From assembly GCA_016788565.1 (NCBI GenBank), contig JAEUSP010000117.1:1-64000 (forward strand): a stretch of DNA of 64,000 nt, read 5' to 3'. Below, piece after piece: positions 32,825 through 42,406 of the stretch. The position numbers were made by a program, and so were the translations under genes. The stretch comes from Chlorobiota bacterium. GTDB lineage: Bacteria > Bacteroidota > Ignavibacteria > OLB7. Position 1 is the first letter of the stretch, and each line of letters opens with the position of its first letter. The notes beneath the pieces were generated by a model. It searched no databases. It was not told where the DNA came from and saw only the letters and a program-made list of their open reading frames with translations.

Positions 32825-35800
32825 ATGGCGGCACGCAAGAAATCGGCAACCTCACCCTCGGCTTCCTCCAGCAGCAGCGCAAGCAACGCAACGGAGCAGA
32901 CGGCAACCTCACCCTCGGCTTCCTCCAGCAGCAGCGCAAGCAACGCAACGGAGCAGGCGGCCACCTCACCCAAAACTTCCCGCAAGAAGAAAGGGGAAAC
33001 CGCTGTTGCTACCCCCGTGATTGCTGCAACCGACCCCACCCCCGCCACCGCAAAAAAACGCGCAACCCGCCAAAAATCGCCCAAAACTGAGGTGTCGCCC
33101 CAGGCTTCCGAAACCGCGAACCCAGCCAACGCCGCAGCAAGCAACGGCGTTTCGCTCCGCTACCGCGCTTTGCGGGGGAATGGAGTTGCTGCCCAGAAAG
33201 CAGGGGATCGCAATGGCCGCCAGCAGCAAAACCGCACGCTGGTTATCCGCAACGCCAACGTCCACAATTTGAAGTCGGTGTCGCTGGAGCTTCCGCGCAA
33301 CCAGTTGATTGTGGTGACGGGGGTTTCTGGTTCGGGGAAGTCATCGCTGGCGTTCGATACCATCTATGCCGAAGGGCAGCGGCGGTTTGTGGAGTCCCTC
33401 TCCTCCTACGCCCGCCAGTTCCTTGCGCGAATGCCAAAGCCCGATGTGGAAAGCATCACCGGGCTTGCTCCGGCAATCGCTATCGAACAGAAAACCATCA
33501 GCAAAAACCCGCGCTCGCTGGTGGCCACCACCACCGAGGTCTATGATTTCTTGCGGGTGTTCTACGCCCGCATCGGCACGACGATTTGCAAGAACTGCAA
33601 CCAGCCAGTCCGGAAGGATACGCCGCGCACGGTGCAGGAACGGCTGCGCCAGCTTCCCGACGGAGCGCGGCTGCACGTCCTGTTCCCGCTTCACGCGCAC
33701 GACAAACACACGCTCCCCCAGGAGTTCGAAAATCTTCGGCAGAAAGGCTTCTTCCGGGTGACGATTGGGGAATCTGCCGAGATCATTGACCTGAACGAGA
33801 ACCCTCCAAACAACGTGGCGAAGGATGACCTGTTTGTCCTTGCCGACCGATTGGTGAAACGGGATGACCCCGAAACCATGACCCGCATTGCCGACGCAGT
33901 GCAAACAGCCTTCAACGAAGGAGATGGGCGCGCAGTGGTGGCGGTGCTGGAAACCGGCGAACACCTCCGGTTCAGCACTCGCTACGAGTGCGCCGGCTGC
34001 GGAATCCGCTACGAGGAACCTTCCCCGAAACTTTTCAGCTTCAACAACCCGTTTGGTGCCTGCCCGGAATGCCAGGGATTTGGCCGCGCCGTTGGGATTG
34101 ATATGGAGCTTGTCTTCCCCGACCCCATCAAAACAATTCGGCAGGGGGCAATCTCACCGTTCACCACCCCCAAGCATTCCGAACACTACAACAAGCTGCT
34201 GAAAGTTGCCCCAAAAGCTGGGCTGCGGTTGGATGTCCCGATGGGCCAACTCACCGAGCAGGAGTGGGGGATGCTGATGGATGGATTCGATGGCTACATC
34301 GGGGTGAACGGATTTTTTAAGATGGTGGATGAGCAGACCTACAAGATGCACTACCGCGTCTTCCTTTCGCGCTATCGCGGCTACACCACCTGCCCAAAGT
34401 GCAAAGGGGCGCGGCTGCGAACCTCGGCGGCGCGGGTGTTCGTCCACGGGAAATCTATCCCGAACCTGATTGCCATGACCATCCAGCAAGCCAACGATTG
34501 GTTTGCCCAGCTTCAGCTAACCCAGTACGAACAGGACGTTGCCGACCGACTTCTGACAGAAATTCGCGGGCGGCTACGGTTGCTGGACGACGTTGGCTTG
34601 GGCTACCTTCGGCTGGATCGCCTTAGCCACACCCTGAGCGGTGGCGAATCGCAGCGGATCAATCTGGCAACCTCCATCGGCTCCAAATTGGTGGGGGCAA
34701 TGTACGTGTTGGATGAGCCTTCCATCGGGCTGCACAGCCGCGACACCGAGCGGCTGATCCGAATCATGAAATCGCTGCGTGATTTGGGAAACACCGTGAT
34801 TGTGGTGGAACACGACCCCGACATCATCCGCGCTGCCGATCTGGTGGTGGACATCGGCCCAAAGGCGGGTGAGCATGGCGGAACAATCACCTTCCAGGGA
34901 AGCGTCCCGCAACTGCTGCGCGCCGAAAACTCCCTAACCGGAGCCTATCTAACCGGAGCCAAAAGCGTTGATCTGCCAAAGCAACGGCGCAAGCCCGGAA
35001 AGGAGCAGATTACCCTGCGCGGCGCAAGCGAGCACAATCTGAAAAGCATTGATGTCACCTTCCCACTGCGAACCCTGACGGTGGTGACGGGCGTTTCCGG
35101 TTCGGGAAAATCAACGCTGGTGCATGAGATTCTGTACCCCGCGCTGGCCCACCTGAAAGGGGATAGCGGCAAGCTGCCGAAACGCCTGGCCGGAATAGAT
35201 GGAGCGCAGTTTGTCGGTGGGGTGGAGATGGTGGATCAATCCCCGATTGGCCGCACCCCACGCTCGAACCCCATCACCTACGTGAAAGCTTTCGATGCCA
35301 TTCGCGACCTGTACGCGCTAACCCCGGGTGCGCGGCTGCATGGCTGGAAGCCGGGATATTTCAGCTTCAACGTCCCCGGTGGCCGGTGCGAGGCATGCCA
35401 GGGGGAAGGGGTGGTGAAAGTGGAGATGCAATTCTTGGCCGACCTCTATCTCACCTGCGAGGTCTGCAAAGGGCGCAGATTTAACCGCGAGGTGCTGAAC
35501 GCAACCTGGCGCGGAAAAAACATTGTGGATGTTCTGGGAATGACCGTGGATGAAGCCTTGGAGTTCTTCCACGGCGAACGCCGCGTGACCAGCCGACTGA
35601 AGGGATTGCACGATGTTGGGCTTGGCTACATCAGGCTTGGCCAGCCGGCAACCACACTTAGCGGCGGCGAAGCCCAGCGGGTGAAACTGGCCGCCAACCT
35701 TGTTGCGCCCGCACACGATCACACCCTGTTCATTCTGGATGAGCCAACAACCGGGCTTCATTTCGATGACATCGCCACGCTGCTCCGCTCCTTCAACGCG

Positions 35801-36013
35801 CTGATTGATGCCGGCCACTCGCTGATTGTGATCGAGCACAACCTGGACGTAATCCGCGCCGCCGATTGGGTGATTGATTTGGGGCCGGAAGCCGGCGAAT
35901 CGGGCGGCCACGTGATTGCCGAAGGAACACCCGAACAGGTGGCACAATCGGAGCAATCGCACACCGGGCAATTTCTCCGCAAGGTGCTGGCCACAGGAAA
36001 GCCAAAAAAATAG
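32825..36013 (+). CDS. uvrA: UvrABC excinuclease subunit A
   Basis: 1062 residues from the ATG at 32825. UvrA dimer scans DNA for damage and loads UvrB. Two ABC ATPase modules are evident: Walker A GVSGSGKS at 166-173 and again in the second half, with signature motifs LSGGESQRINLATSIG and LSGGEAQRVKLAANL. Zinc-binding cysteines occur in CAGCGIRYEE ... CPECQGFG and CEACQGEG ... CEVCKGRRF. The protein is about 120 residues longer than typical UvrA because of an N-terminal extension (1-135) rich in Ser, Ala, Thr and Lys. That extension includes an almost perfect 57-base tandem duplication at 32845-32958. Such a tail is probably disordered; its role is unknown. Confidence 0.95.
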   Translation: MAARKKSATSPSASSSSSASNATEQTATSPSASSSSSASNATEQAATSPKTSRKKKGETAVATPVIAATDPTPATAKKRATRQKSPKTEVSPQASETANPANAAASNGVSLRYRALRGNGVAAQKAGDRNGRQQQNRTLVIRNANVHNLKSVSLELPRNQLIVVTGVSGSGKSSLAFDTIYAEGQRRFVESLSSYARQFLARMPKPDVESITGLAPAIAIEQKTISKNPRSLVATTTEVYDFLRVFYARIGTTICKNCNQPVRKDTPRTVQERLRQLPDGARLHVLFPLHAHDKHTLPQEFENLRQKGFFRVTIGESAEIIDLNENPPNNVAKDDLFVLADRLVKRDDPETMTRIADAVQTAFNEGDGRAVVAVLETGEHLRFSTRYECAGCGIRYEEPSPKLFSFNNPFGACPECQGFGRAVGIDMELVFPDPIKTIRQGAISPFTTPKHSEHYNKLLKVAPKAGLRLDVPMGQLTEQEWGMLMDGFDGYIGVNGFFKMVDEQTYKMHYRVFLSRYRGYTTCPKCKGARLRTSAARVFVHGKSIPNLIAMTIQQANDWFAQLQLTQYEQDVADRLLTEIRGRLRLLDDVGLGYLRLDRLSHTLSGGESQRINLATSIGSKLVGAMYVLDEPSIGLHSRDTERLIRIMKSLRDLGNTVIVVEHDPDIIRAADLVVDIGPKAGEHGGTITFQGSVPQLLRAENSLTGAYLTGAKSVDLPKQRRKPGKEQITLRGASEHNLKSIDVTFPLRTLTVVTGVSGSGKSTLVHEILYPALAHLKGDSGKLPKRLAGIDGAQFVGGVEMVDQSPIGRTPRSNPITYVKAFDAIRDLYALTPGARLHGWKPGYFSFNVPGGRCEACQGEGVVKVEMQFLADLYLTCEVCKGRRFNREVLNATWRGKNIVDVLGMTVDEALEFFHGERRVTSRLKGLHDVGLGYIRLGQPATTLSGGEAQRVKLAANLVAPAHDHTLFILDEPTTGLHFDDIATLLRSFNALIDAGHSLIVIEHNLDVIRAADWVIDLGPEAGESGGHVIAEGTPEQVAQSEQSHTGQFLRKVLATGKPKK
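32845..32958 (+). repeat. 57-bp tandem duplication within uvrA
   Basis: The unit encoding ATSPSASSSSSASNATEQT occurs twice in a row with almost no change. The 57-base period keeps the frame, so slippage between copies would change the length of the tail without breaking the gene. Confidence 0.85.
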
Positions 36014-36236
36014 GGACAAAAAATTGCCTTACTGGTAAGTGAGGTTTGTCGTAATTCGCGCCGCCGTTGCCGGGGCGCATGCGCAAAGTCCAGTAGAGTG
36101 GATGGCAAGAGTTGTGGTATCGGCAGGGGGAACTCACTTTCGTATGTTTGCGCTTCGGCCAAATTGGTGCTGGGGTTTATTCAGCATCGTTGCATCTCCA
36201 TAAAACAGCATTGAACAACACACAGGACATGGTGGC

Positions 36237-37559
36237 ATGAGCCTTCTTGAACAGATCAATCAGAAACAGTTTTCGGTTGCCGTCATTGGCTTGGGATATG
36301 TGGGGCTTCCCCTTGCGGTGGAGTTTGCCAAAGCTGGCATTCCAACGCTTGGCATTGACGTGGACCCCGAAAAAATAGCCACGCTGAACCGTGGCGAAAA
36401 CTACATTCAGGACCTTGATTCGGGGGTGGTTGGGGGCGTTCTGGAAAACGGAACCTTGCGCGCCAGCACCGACGAAACGCTCCTTCCCAACTACGACATC
36501 ATCTACATCTGCGTCCCAACTCCATTCTCGGCCAACAAGGACCCCGACATCTCCTACGTGCTGCAAGCCGCCGAATCGGTTCAGCGGAATTTGCGCGATG
36601 GGCAGTGCATCATCCTGAAAAGCACAACCTTCCCCAACACCACCGAAGGCCACGTCCAACCAATTCTGGAACGTGGTGGAAAGAAGGTCGGAACCGATTT
36701 TTACCTTGCCTTCTCCCCCGAACGGATTGATCCCGGGAACAAAGTCTGGCACACCGCCAACACCCCCATTGTGGTTGGTGGCGTAACCGAAGAATGCACC
36801 CGGATTGCCGCGGCAGCAAACCGCGTCATCATCGAAAAAGTGGTGGAGGTTAGCAGCCCAAAAGTTGCCGAAATGGAGAAGCTGCTGGAGAACATTTTCC
36901 GCTCGGTGAACATTGCCTTAGTCAACGAGCTTGCGCAACTCTGCGACCGGATGGGGGGGGTGAATATCTGGGAAGTGGTGGAGGCCGCAGCAACAAAACC
37001 GTTCGGCTTCATGCCGTTTTTCCCCGGCCCGGGAATCGGAGGCCACTGCATCCTGATTGACCCCTACTACCTTAGCTGGCAAGCGCGCCAGTACGACTTC
37101 GTCACCAACTTCATCACCCTTGCTGCCGAGGTGAACGAGTCCATGCCGTTCTACGTGCAGCGGATGGTGATCCGGCAGATTGCCAACTCCACCGTCCGCC
37201 TGCAGGATGCCAAAATTCTGATCTGCGGCGTGGCCTTCAAACGGGATGTTGACGACCTTCGCCACAGCCCCGCGCTGCGGGTGATGGAGCTTCTGAAACA
37301 GGACGGCGCAGCCAACCTTTGCTACGTGGACCCCTACATCCCAACCGTGGATGTTCACGGCACGGTGCTGCACGCCCAACCCTACTCCGACCAACTGATT
37401 GCCGACAGCGATGTTGTGGTGATCACCACCGACCACACCAACTTCGATTACGAAGCCATTGTCCGCAACGCAAAAGTGGTGATTGACACCCGCAACGCCA
37501 CCAAGCACGTCCGCCAGGGGCGGGAGAAAATTCACTTGCTGGGGAGCGGCAACGGATGA
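36237..37559 (+). CDS. UDP-N-acetylhexosamine 6-dehydrogenase (WbpA/WecC type)
   Basis: 440 residues. These enzymes oxidise C6 of a UDP-amino sugar twice with NAD+ to give the uronic acid. The N-terminal Rossmann fold shows VAVIGLGYVGLPLAVEFAKA, the middle has SPERIDPGNK, and the catalytic cysteine is in GPGIGGHCILIDPYYLSW. The GHCI-x-DPYYL form resembles UDP-GlcNAc and UDP-ManNAc dehydrogenases more than UDP-glucose dehydrogenase. Next door is a UDP-GlcNAc 2-epimerase gene overlapping by four bases (ATGA), so UDP-ManNAcA is the likely joint product. It opens the polysaccharide locus. Confidence 0.88.
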   Translation: MSLLEQINQKQFSVAVIGLGYVGLPLAVEFAKAGIPTLGIDVDPEKIATLNRGENYIQDLDSGVVGGVLENGTLRASTDETLLPNYDIIYICVPTPFSANKDPDISYVLQAAESVQRNLRDGQCIILKSTTFPNTTEGHVQPILERGGKKVGTDFYLAFSPERIDPGNKVWHTANTPIVVGGVTEECTRIAAAANRVIIEKVVEVSSPKVAEMEKLLENIFRSVNIALVNELAQLCDRMGGVNIWEVVEAAATKPFGFMPFFPGPGIGGHCILIDPYYLSWQARQYDFVTNFITLAAEVNESMPFYVQRMVIRQIANSTVRLQDAKILICGVAFKRDVDDLRHSPALRVMELLKQDGAANLCYVDPYIPTVDVHGTVLHAQPYSDQLIADSDVVVITTDHTNFDYEAIVRNAKVVIDTRNATKHVRQGREKIHLLGSGNG

Positions 37560-38632
37560 CCATTATCTCGGTGGTGGGGGCGCGCCCAAATTTTATGAAG
37601 GCCGCCCCAGTGAAACACGCCTTCGACCGCGTGGATGGAGTTCGCCACGTGCTGGTGCATACCGGCCAGCACTACGACCCCAATATGTCCGATGTCTTCT
37701 TTGAAGATTTGGGGATGGGGAAGCCCGATCTCTTCCTGGGCGTTGGCTCCGGCAGCCATGCCGAGCAGACCGCGCGGGTGATGGTGGAGTTCGAAAAAAT
37801 CTGCACTGCCGAACGCCCCGCAATGGTGATCGTCTATGGTGACGTGAACTCCACAATGGCGGCGGCAATCGTGGCGAAGAAACTTCACATCCCGGTGGCG
37901 CACGTCGAATCGGGATTGCGAAGTTTTGACCGGGGGATGCCGGAAGAAATCAACCGGATTGTCACCGACTCCATCACCGACCTCTACTTCGTCACCGAGG
38001 AAAGCGGACGGCAGAATTTGCTGATGGATGGCGTTCGCCCGCAGCGCATTCATCTGGTGGGAAACACCATGATTGACTCCCTTGCACGGCTAACCGAACG
38101 CATCGGAAACACACGCACGCCGGGGGACTACATCGTCCTGACGCTTCACCGCCCAAGCAACGTTGATGACCCCGCCGCGCTTGCCCGTTTGATTACAGCC
38201 ATTGAAGAAGGCGCGCAAAGCTGCAACGTCCGCTTCCCGGTTCACCCGCGAACCGAATCGGTGCTGCAATCCTCCGGAATCCGCCAGCGGATGCTGGACA
38301 ACGGACGTTGGGAGCTGCTTCCGCCGGCGGGCTACCGCCAGTTCATCCAGATGGTGATGAACGCCCGCGCCGTTGTCACCGATTCCGGTGGAATCCAAGA
38401 AGAGACAACCTGGCTGGGGGTCCCATGCGTTACCCTGCGGGAAACCACCGAGCGGCCTTCCACGGTTGAGCTTGGGACCAACGACCTTGTGGGGATTGCC
38501 CCAAACGCAGTCCGTGAAGGGGTGCGGCGCGCTGTTGCAGGCGCGGGTCGCATGGGCCACACCATTCCGCCGCTGTGGGATGGCCACGCTGCCGAGCGGA
38601 TCGTTCGCGTGGTTCTTCAGTTCCTTCAATAA
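37556..38632 (+). CDS. wecB: Non-hydrolysing UDP-N-acetylglucosamine 2-epimerase
   Basis: 358 residues of GT-B-like fold. It interconverts UDP-GlcNAc and UDP-ManNAc. Signature segments: VVGARPNFMKAAPVKHAFDR at the N-terminus, HTGQHYDPNMSDVFFEDLG, VYGDVNSTMAAAIVAKKL, HVESGLRSFDRGMPEEINR, and the C-terminal VTDSGGIQEETTWLGVPCVT then LRETTERP. The ATGA overlap with the dehydrogenase gene implies translational coupling. The 23 bases following lead to the exporter gene. Confidence 0.93.
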   Translation: MTIISVVGARPNFMKAAPVKHAFDRVDGVRHVLVHTGQHYDPNMSDVFFEDLGMGKPDLFLGVGSGSHAEQTARVMVEFEKICTAERPAMVIVYGDVNSTMAAAIVAKKLHIPVAHVESGLRSFDRGMPEEINRIVTDSITDLYFVTEESGRQNLLMDGVRPQRIHLVGNTMIDSLARLTERIGNTRTPGDYIVLTLHRPSNVDDPAALARLITAIEEGAQSCNVRFPVHPRTESVLQSSGIRQRMLDNGRWELLPPAGYRQFIQMVMNARAVVTDSGGIQEETTWLGVPCVTLRETTERPSTVELGTNDLVGIAPNAVREGVRRAVAGAGRMGHTIPPLWDGHAAERIVRVVLQFLQ

Positions 38633-38655
38633 TTGTCCAACCTTTAAAACTCTTC

Positions 38656-40458
38656 ATGCCGGTTCAACACGTTCGCATCGTTCCTTCCCTGCTCCGCGCT
38701 GCTGTTCTGCTGCTGTTGCTTATTGCTGGGGCGGCCACGCTTCTTGCTCAGCCAAAACCGGTCACCGGCGAACAGACCACTTCCGCCGGAAGCCAAGAAT
38801 CTCCGTTTGGAAAAATGGAAGCGGGGAAGGCGGTTGATCTGAAAGAAATTCTTCCGGTGGAACGGCAGATTAACGCAGCAACCTACCGGCTTGGCCCCAC
38901 CGATCAACTGATCCTTTCCATCCCCGGATTTGAGCAAACCAACGGCGGGCAATTCCCGCTGGTGGTGGGGATGGACAACACCGTGCTGCTTCCGCGCGGC
39001 CTTCCGCTGGTGGATGTTCGCGGCATGACGTTGGCGGCCTTCCGCCAAACGGTGGATTCGCTGTTCCAAGTTCGTGGCGGGAAGCTCTATCAGTCGGGCG
39101 TTGCCGTCGCGCTGATTAGCCCACGCGCAATCTACGTCCGCGTCAGCGGCGATGTCCCTTCGCCGGGGCCGTACGTGTTGAGTGCCGCCGACCGTGCAAG
39201 CACCGCAATCGGCGCGGCAAACCGGCTGCCGAAGGACCTTCCCGACAAACAAAAAGGGGAGCTTGAACGGGTGGAGTATCAGCGGAACCAAAGCGGCATC
39301 GGGACCCGCGACATCGGCTACACGCTGAACGGAAACCGCATCGTTCGCCGCCTGGTGATCCGCCACAACGACGGAACCAGCGACTACGCCGACCTTGTCC
39401 GCTACCGCGCCTTCGGCAACGATTCCGACAACCCAACCTTGCGCGAAGGGGATGAAGTTGTGGTGGAAAAAACCTCACCGTTCGACCCCACCATTGCCAT
39501 TGCTGGCGCGGTGAACGCCACCAGCGAAATCCCCTACCGCCCAGGCGATAACGCCTTGATGATGCTCCGCCTTGCCAGCGGCATTCGCGAGGATGCGGAC
39601 CTTGATGGAGCCTACATTGCACGCTACTCATCGGCCAGCGCGCAACGCGTTCCGCTGAACGTCCGCGACACGTTGGCACTGGCTTCGCAGCAGCTTTCCC
39701 CTGGCGACCAGATTGTGATCCCGCGAAAAGTAACCGTGCGCACCGCCGCCCGCACCGGCTTTGTGACGGTGGAGGGTGAGGTGATGAACCCGTCGGTCTA
39801 TCCGGTGGTCAATGGCCAGACGAAACTCTCGGAAGTCATCACCGCCGCTGGCGGAATGACCCCGAACGCATCCCTTTCCGGTGCCCACATCATCCGCGGC
39901 CTGGACCCCAACAAGTACCGCACCAAACCGCTCCTTTCCGACCCCATTGCCGGCATGGCCAACAGCACCCTGAATCTTGAGGACTCCACCCGATTCAAAT
40001 TCGATAACGAGCTTCAGGAGAACCGCGTCTCGGTGGATTTTGTTGAGCTGTTCGCCAAAGGAAACCAGGCGCAAGATGTCACCTTGCTCAGCGGTGATGA
40101 GATCATCATCCCCCGCGACCCCGGCGGCGTGTACGTGTATGGCCGGGTGCAACGCCCCGGGTGGGTGGCAATCAAGGAAGGGGTGGAGAACGAGTACTAC
40201 GTGAAGGCTGCCGGCGGCTACACCGAAGCCGCAAACGCCGACCGTGTGATTGTGGAGAAATATGGAACCGGCGTGTGGGAGGACATCTGCTGCACGCAGA
40301 TCACCTCCGGCGACCGAATCTACGTCCCGGGCGACCGCGACACGCCGGCGCGAACTTCGTTAGAAATTGCCGGGACCATCATCGGCATCACATCGGGCAT
40401 TCTGCTGATTGCCAACACCGTCATCAACATCATTGATGCGCTCACCAAAAAGGAGTAA
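38656..40458 (+). CDS. Polysaccharide export outer-membrane protein (Wza-like, multiple SLBB)
   Basis: 600 residues from the ATG at 38656, chosen for its signal peptide (RIVPSLLRAAVLLLLLIAGA, cleavage near LLA/QPK). The Poly_export domain begins at YRLGPTDQLILSIPGF. Several SLBB-type beta-grasp units follow, recognisable at VRVSGDVPSPGPYVLSAADR, IAGAVNATSEIPYRPGDNAL, FVTVEGEVMNPSVYPVVNGQ and VYVYGRVQRPGWVAIKEGVE. The length and four SLBB units exceed enterobacterial Wza (about 380) and match the longer form common in Bacteroidota/Chlorobiota. A hydrophobic helix near the C-terminus could form the outer-membrane pore. No lipobox cysteine is evident. Confidence 0.85.
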   Translation: MPVQHVRIVPSLLRAAVLLLLLIAGAATLLAQPKPVTGEQTTSAGSQESPFGKMEAGKAVDLKEILPVERQINAATYRLGPTDQLILSIPGFEQTNGGQFPLVVGMDNTVLLPRGLPLVDVRGMTLAAFRQTVDSLFQVRGGKLYQSGVAVALISPRAIYVRVSGDVPSPGPYVLSAADRASTAIGAANRLPKDLPDKQKGELERVEYQRNQSGIGTRDIGYTLNGNRIVRRLVIRHNDGTSDYADLVRYRAFGNDSDNPTLREGDEVVVEKTSPFDPTIAIAGAVNATSEIPYRPGDNALMMLRLASGIREDADLDGAYIARYSSASAQRVPLNVRDTLALASQQLSPGDQIVIPRKVTVRTAARTGFVTVEGEVMNPSVYPVVNGQTKLSEVITAAGGMTPNASLSGAHIIRGLDPNKYRTKPLLSDPIAGMANSTLNLEDSTRFKFDNELQENRVSVDFVELFAKGNQAQDVTLLSGDEIIIPRDPGGVYVYGRVQRPGWVAIKEGVENEYYVKAAGGYTEAANADRVIVEKYGTGVWEDICCTQITSGDRIYVPGDRDTPARTSLEIAGTIIGITSGILLIANTVINIIDALTKKE

Positions 40459-40461
40459 GCC

Positions 40462-42156
40462 ATGAACCGTTGGCTCCTTCTGTTTTTTGGATTGCTGCTT
40501 TGCGGTGGGCAATGGGCGGCGGCGCAAACCGAGCTTCTTCCGGTGGATCACCCGGCAACCCGCACGCTGATTCGCGCACGCGAGTTCGGCGGCATTCCTG
40601 AGTTCCCCCGCGAGCATCTTCCAATCTCACGCCGCGATGCCTTGCGGTTTCTGGATGCCGCCGCTGCCGACACGATGCTCCCCAACAGCATCCGCCAAAG
40701 TGCTGCGTACCATGCCGCCAGCATCGGGGCCGATACCGCGCGAACCCCCGTGGCGGTGCTGTTCAAAACCGGAAGCGATTCGCCAAGCCAGCTGATTGTT
40801 GATGACCTGTTCAGCAACCTTCCGCTGGCTTATTTCGAGTTCCGCGACACCGCCCGTGGCGTGCGGGTGATTGCCGAACCGATCCTTGATGGCCAGCTTC
40901 GGGCTGCCCCAAACGATGACTTGCAGGCGATCATTCTGCAGGCCGGGGCCCAGCTTCGCGGCACACTGCTGGATCACGTTGGATTTGGCGCACGGCTTAC
41001 CAACGGAACAATCGCCGGCGACACACTGCTGGCACTTCGGGACCCACGGCTGAAACGTGCCGGAAAATTTGGGGTGATTGGCCAGGGGCGCGATGTTGAT
41101 TTTTCATCGGGGCATTTGCGGGTTCAGTTTGGTGGCTTGGCTGCCGAGCTTGGTCGCGAACGGGTCCAGCTTGGCGGCGGCCTTCAGGAAAGCCTTCTGC
41201 TTGGTTCGCTGCTCCCGTCCAACTTCGACTATCTTCGGCTGACGGCGCAGTTTGGGCGTTTTGCTTTCAGCCACATTCACGCATCGCTGCTGGCCGATGC
41301 CACGCTGGAGCGGGGGACGCTCCCCTTCGGTCCGTTTGCCGAAATCCCGCCGAAATATGTGGCAGCTCACTTACTCAGTTTCGGCCCCTTTGCTGGGCTG
41401 CGCGGGTCGTTGGGCGAGGCGGTGATCTACAGCGGTCGCCCGTTCGAGATCGGCTATCTGAACCCGTTCAATTTCCTGAAATCGCAGGAGCATTACCTGC
41501 GCGACCGCGACAATTCCTTCATGTACGCCAGCCTGAGCGCGAACCCGTTCGATGGAGTTTTTTTGGAAGGGGAGTTCATGTTGGATGATTTGATTTTTGG
41601 CAACATCGGGACCAATTATTGGGGAAATAAAACCGCCTGGCGCGTGGGGGGGAAAGCGGTTGCCTTCCCGATTGAGCAATCGGACATTTCCGTTAGCTAC
41701 ACCCGGATCGAGCCATACACCTACACCCATTTCGACTCCATCGGTGCCTACGTCCACGACGGCGCGCCCCTTGCAGCCGGCGGGCTTGAGCCAAACTCCT
41801 ACATGATTGAAGGGAAAATAGAGTTGGTGATTCTTCCCAACTTGACAGCAACAATCGGGGCCGCGTATGGCCAGCATGGCGCGAACGTCGTGGCCGACAC
41901 CGGGCTTGTGAGGAACGTTGGCGGCAACATCCGCCAGGGGTTCCAGGGGGGGCGCGATTCCTACGAAGTCACCTTCTTGGATGGCAACATCCAGAAATTA
42001 ACACGGCTGCGATTGGAGGTTGAGTACGAAATTCTTCGCGATGTTCACATCCGTTTCACTGGCTTCCGCAACGCCACAACCAGCAACCAACCAGCCGCAA
42101 CCGAAGAAGACGTGCAAGGGTGGTTTGGGGTGCGAATTGGAGGCGGGGGGAATTGA
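40462..42156 (+). CDS. Outer-membrane beta-barrel, possible Wzi-like capsule assembly protein
   Basis: 564 residues; the signal peptide is MNRWLLLFFGLLLCGGQWAA then A/QTE. It starts three bases after the exporter gene. After a soluble N-terminal 100 residues, the rest is strand-rich and barrel-like. The region LGRERVQLGGGLQESLLLGS and YLRLTAQFGRFAFSHIHASL resembles the RD-x(8)-GSLLLS landmark of Wzi/capsule-assembly barrels, and the adjacent RSLxxx-ending of strands fits. Similarity is weak enough that another barrel family remains possible. Its place between Wza-like and Wzz-like genes supports a role in surface retention or export of the polysaccharide. Confidence 0.62.
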   Translation: MNRWLLLFFGLLLCGGQWAAAQTELLPVDHPATRTLIRAREFGGIPEFPREHLPISRRDALRFLDAAAADTMLPNSIRQSAAYHAASIGADTARTPVAVLFKTGSDSPSQLIVDDLFSNLPLAYFEFRDTARGVRVIAEPILDGQLRAAPNDDLQAIILQAGAQLRGTLLDHVGFGARLTNGTIAGDTLLALRDPRLKRAGKFGVIGQGRDVDFSSGHLRVQFGGLAAELGRERVQLGGGLQESLLLGSLLPSNFDYLRLTAQFGRFAFSHIHASLLADATLERGTLPFGPFAEIPPKYVAAHLLSFGPFAGLRGSLGEAVIYSGRPFEIGYLNPFNFLKSQEHYLRDRDNSFMYASLSANPFDGVFLEGEFMLDDLIFGNIGTNYWGNKTAWRVGGKAVAFPIEQSDISVSYTRIEPYTYTHFDSIGAYVHDGAPLAAGGLEPNSYMIEGKIELVILPNLTATIGAAYGQHGANVVADTGLVRNVGGNIRQGFQGGRDSYEVTFLDGNIQKLTRLRLEVEYEILRDVHIRFTGFRNATTSNQPAATEEDVQGWFGVRIGGGGN

Positions 42157-42272
42157 TATACTCCAAACAGAATGGTTTGCGAAAAACCTAGTCGTTGTCA
42201 TTCCCGCGAAAGCGGGAATCCATAGCGAACCTAGCTGAGTAGAGTTTCGCAAACCAATTTGCGCCGAGTATA
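42157..42272 (+). mobile_element. Inverted-repeat miniature element, copy C
   Basis: A 116-base element that begins immediately after the stop codon of the barrel gene. Left end TATACTCCAAACAGAATGGT then TTGCGAAA; right end TTTCGCAAACCAATTTGCGC then CGAGTATA. The interior is CATTCCCGCGAAAGCGGGAA then TCCATAGCGAACC, shorter than in copies A and D. The right edge reads GAGTATAATT, a near-ideal -10 sequence pointing at the chain-length gene. Confidence 0.75.
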
Positions 42273-42277
42273 ATTGG

Positions 42278-42330
42278 GGGGAGGGACGCGCAGCTTGCGC
42301 CAGAGCGAAGCAGGGGGGCGCGCAGAGTGG
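42278..42330 (-). repeat. G+C-rich dispersed repeat, inverted relative to 32437-32490
   Basis: Reverse-complemented, this stretch contains CCCCCCTGCTTCGCTCTGGC then GCAAGCTGCGCGTCCCTCCC, the same order of motifs as 32437-32490. It lies between the copy C element and the chain-length gene. Confidence 0.5.
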
Positions 42331-42406
42331 ATGTGAGTTTGAAGCTGCTTGAAAAAAATTACGCTGGCAACCGTTTGCACAGCTACGATTCTACCGACGA
42401 TACACA

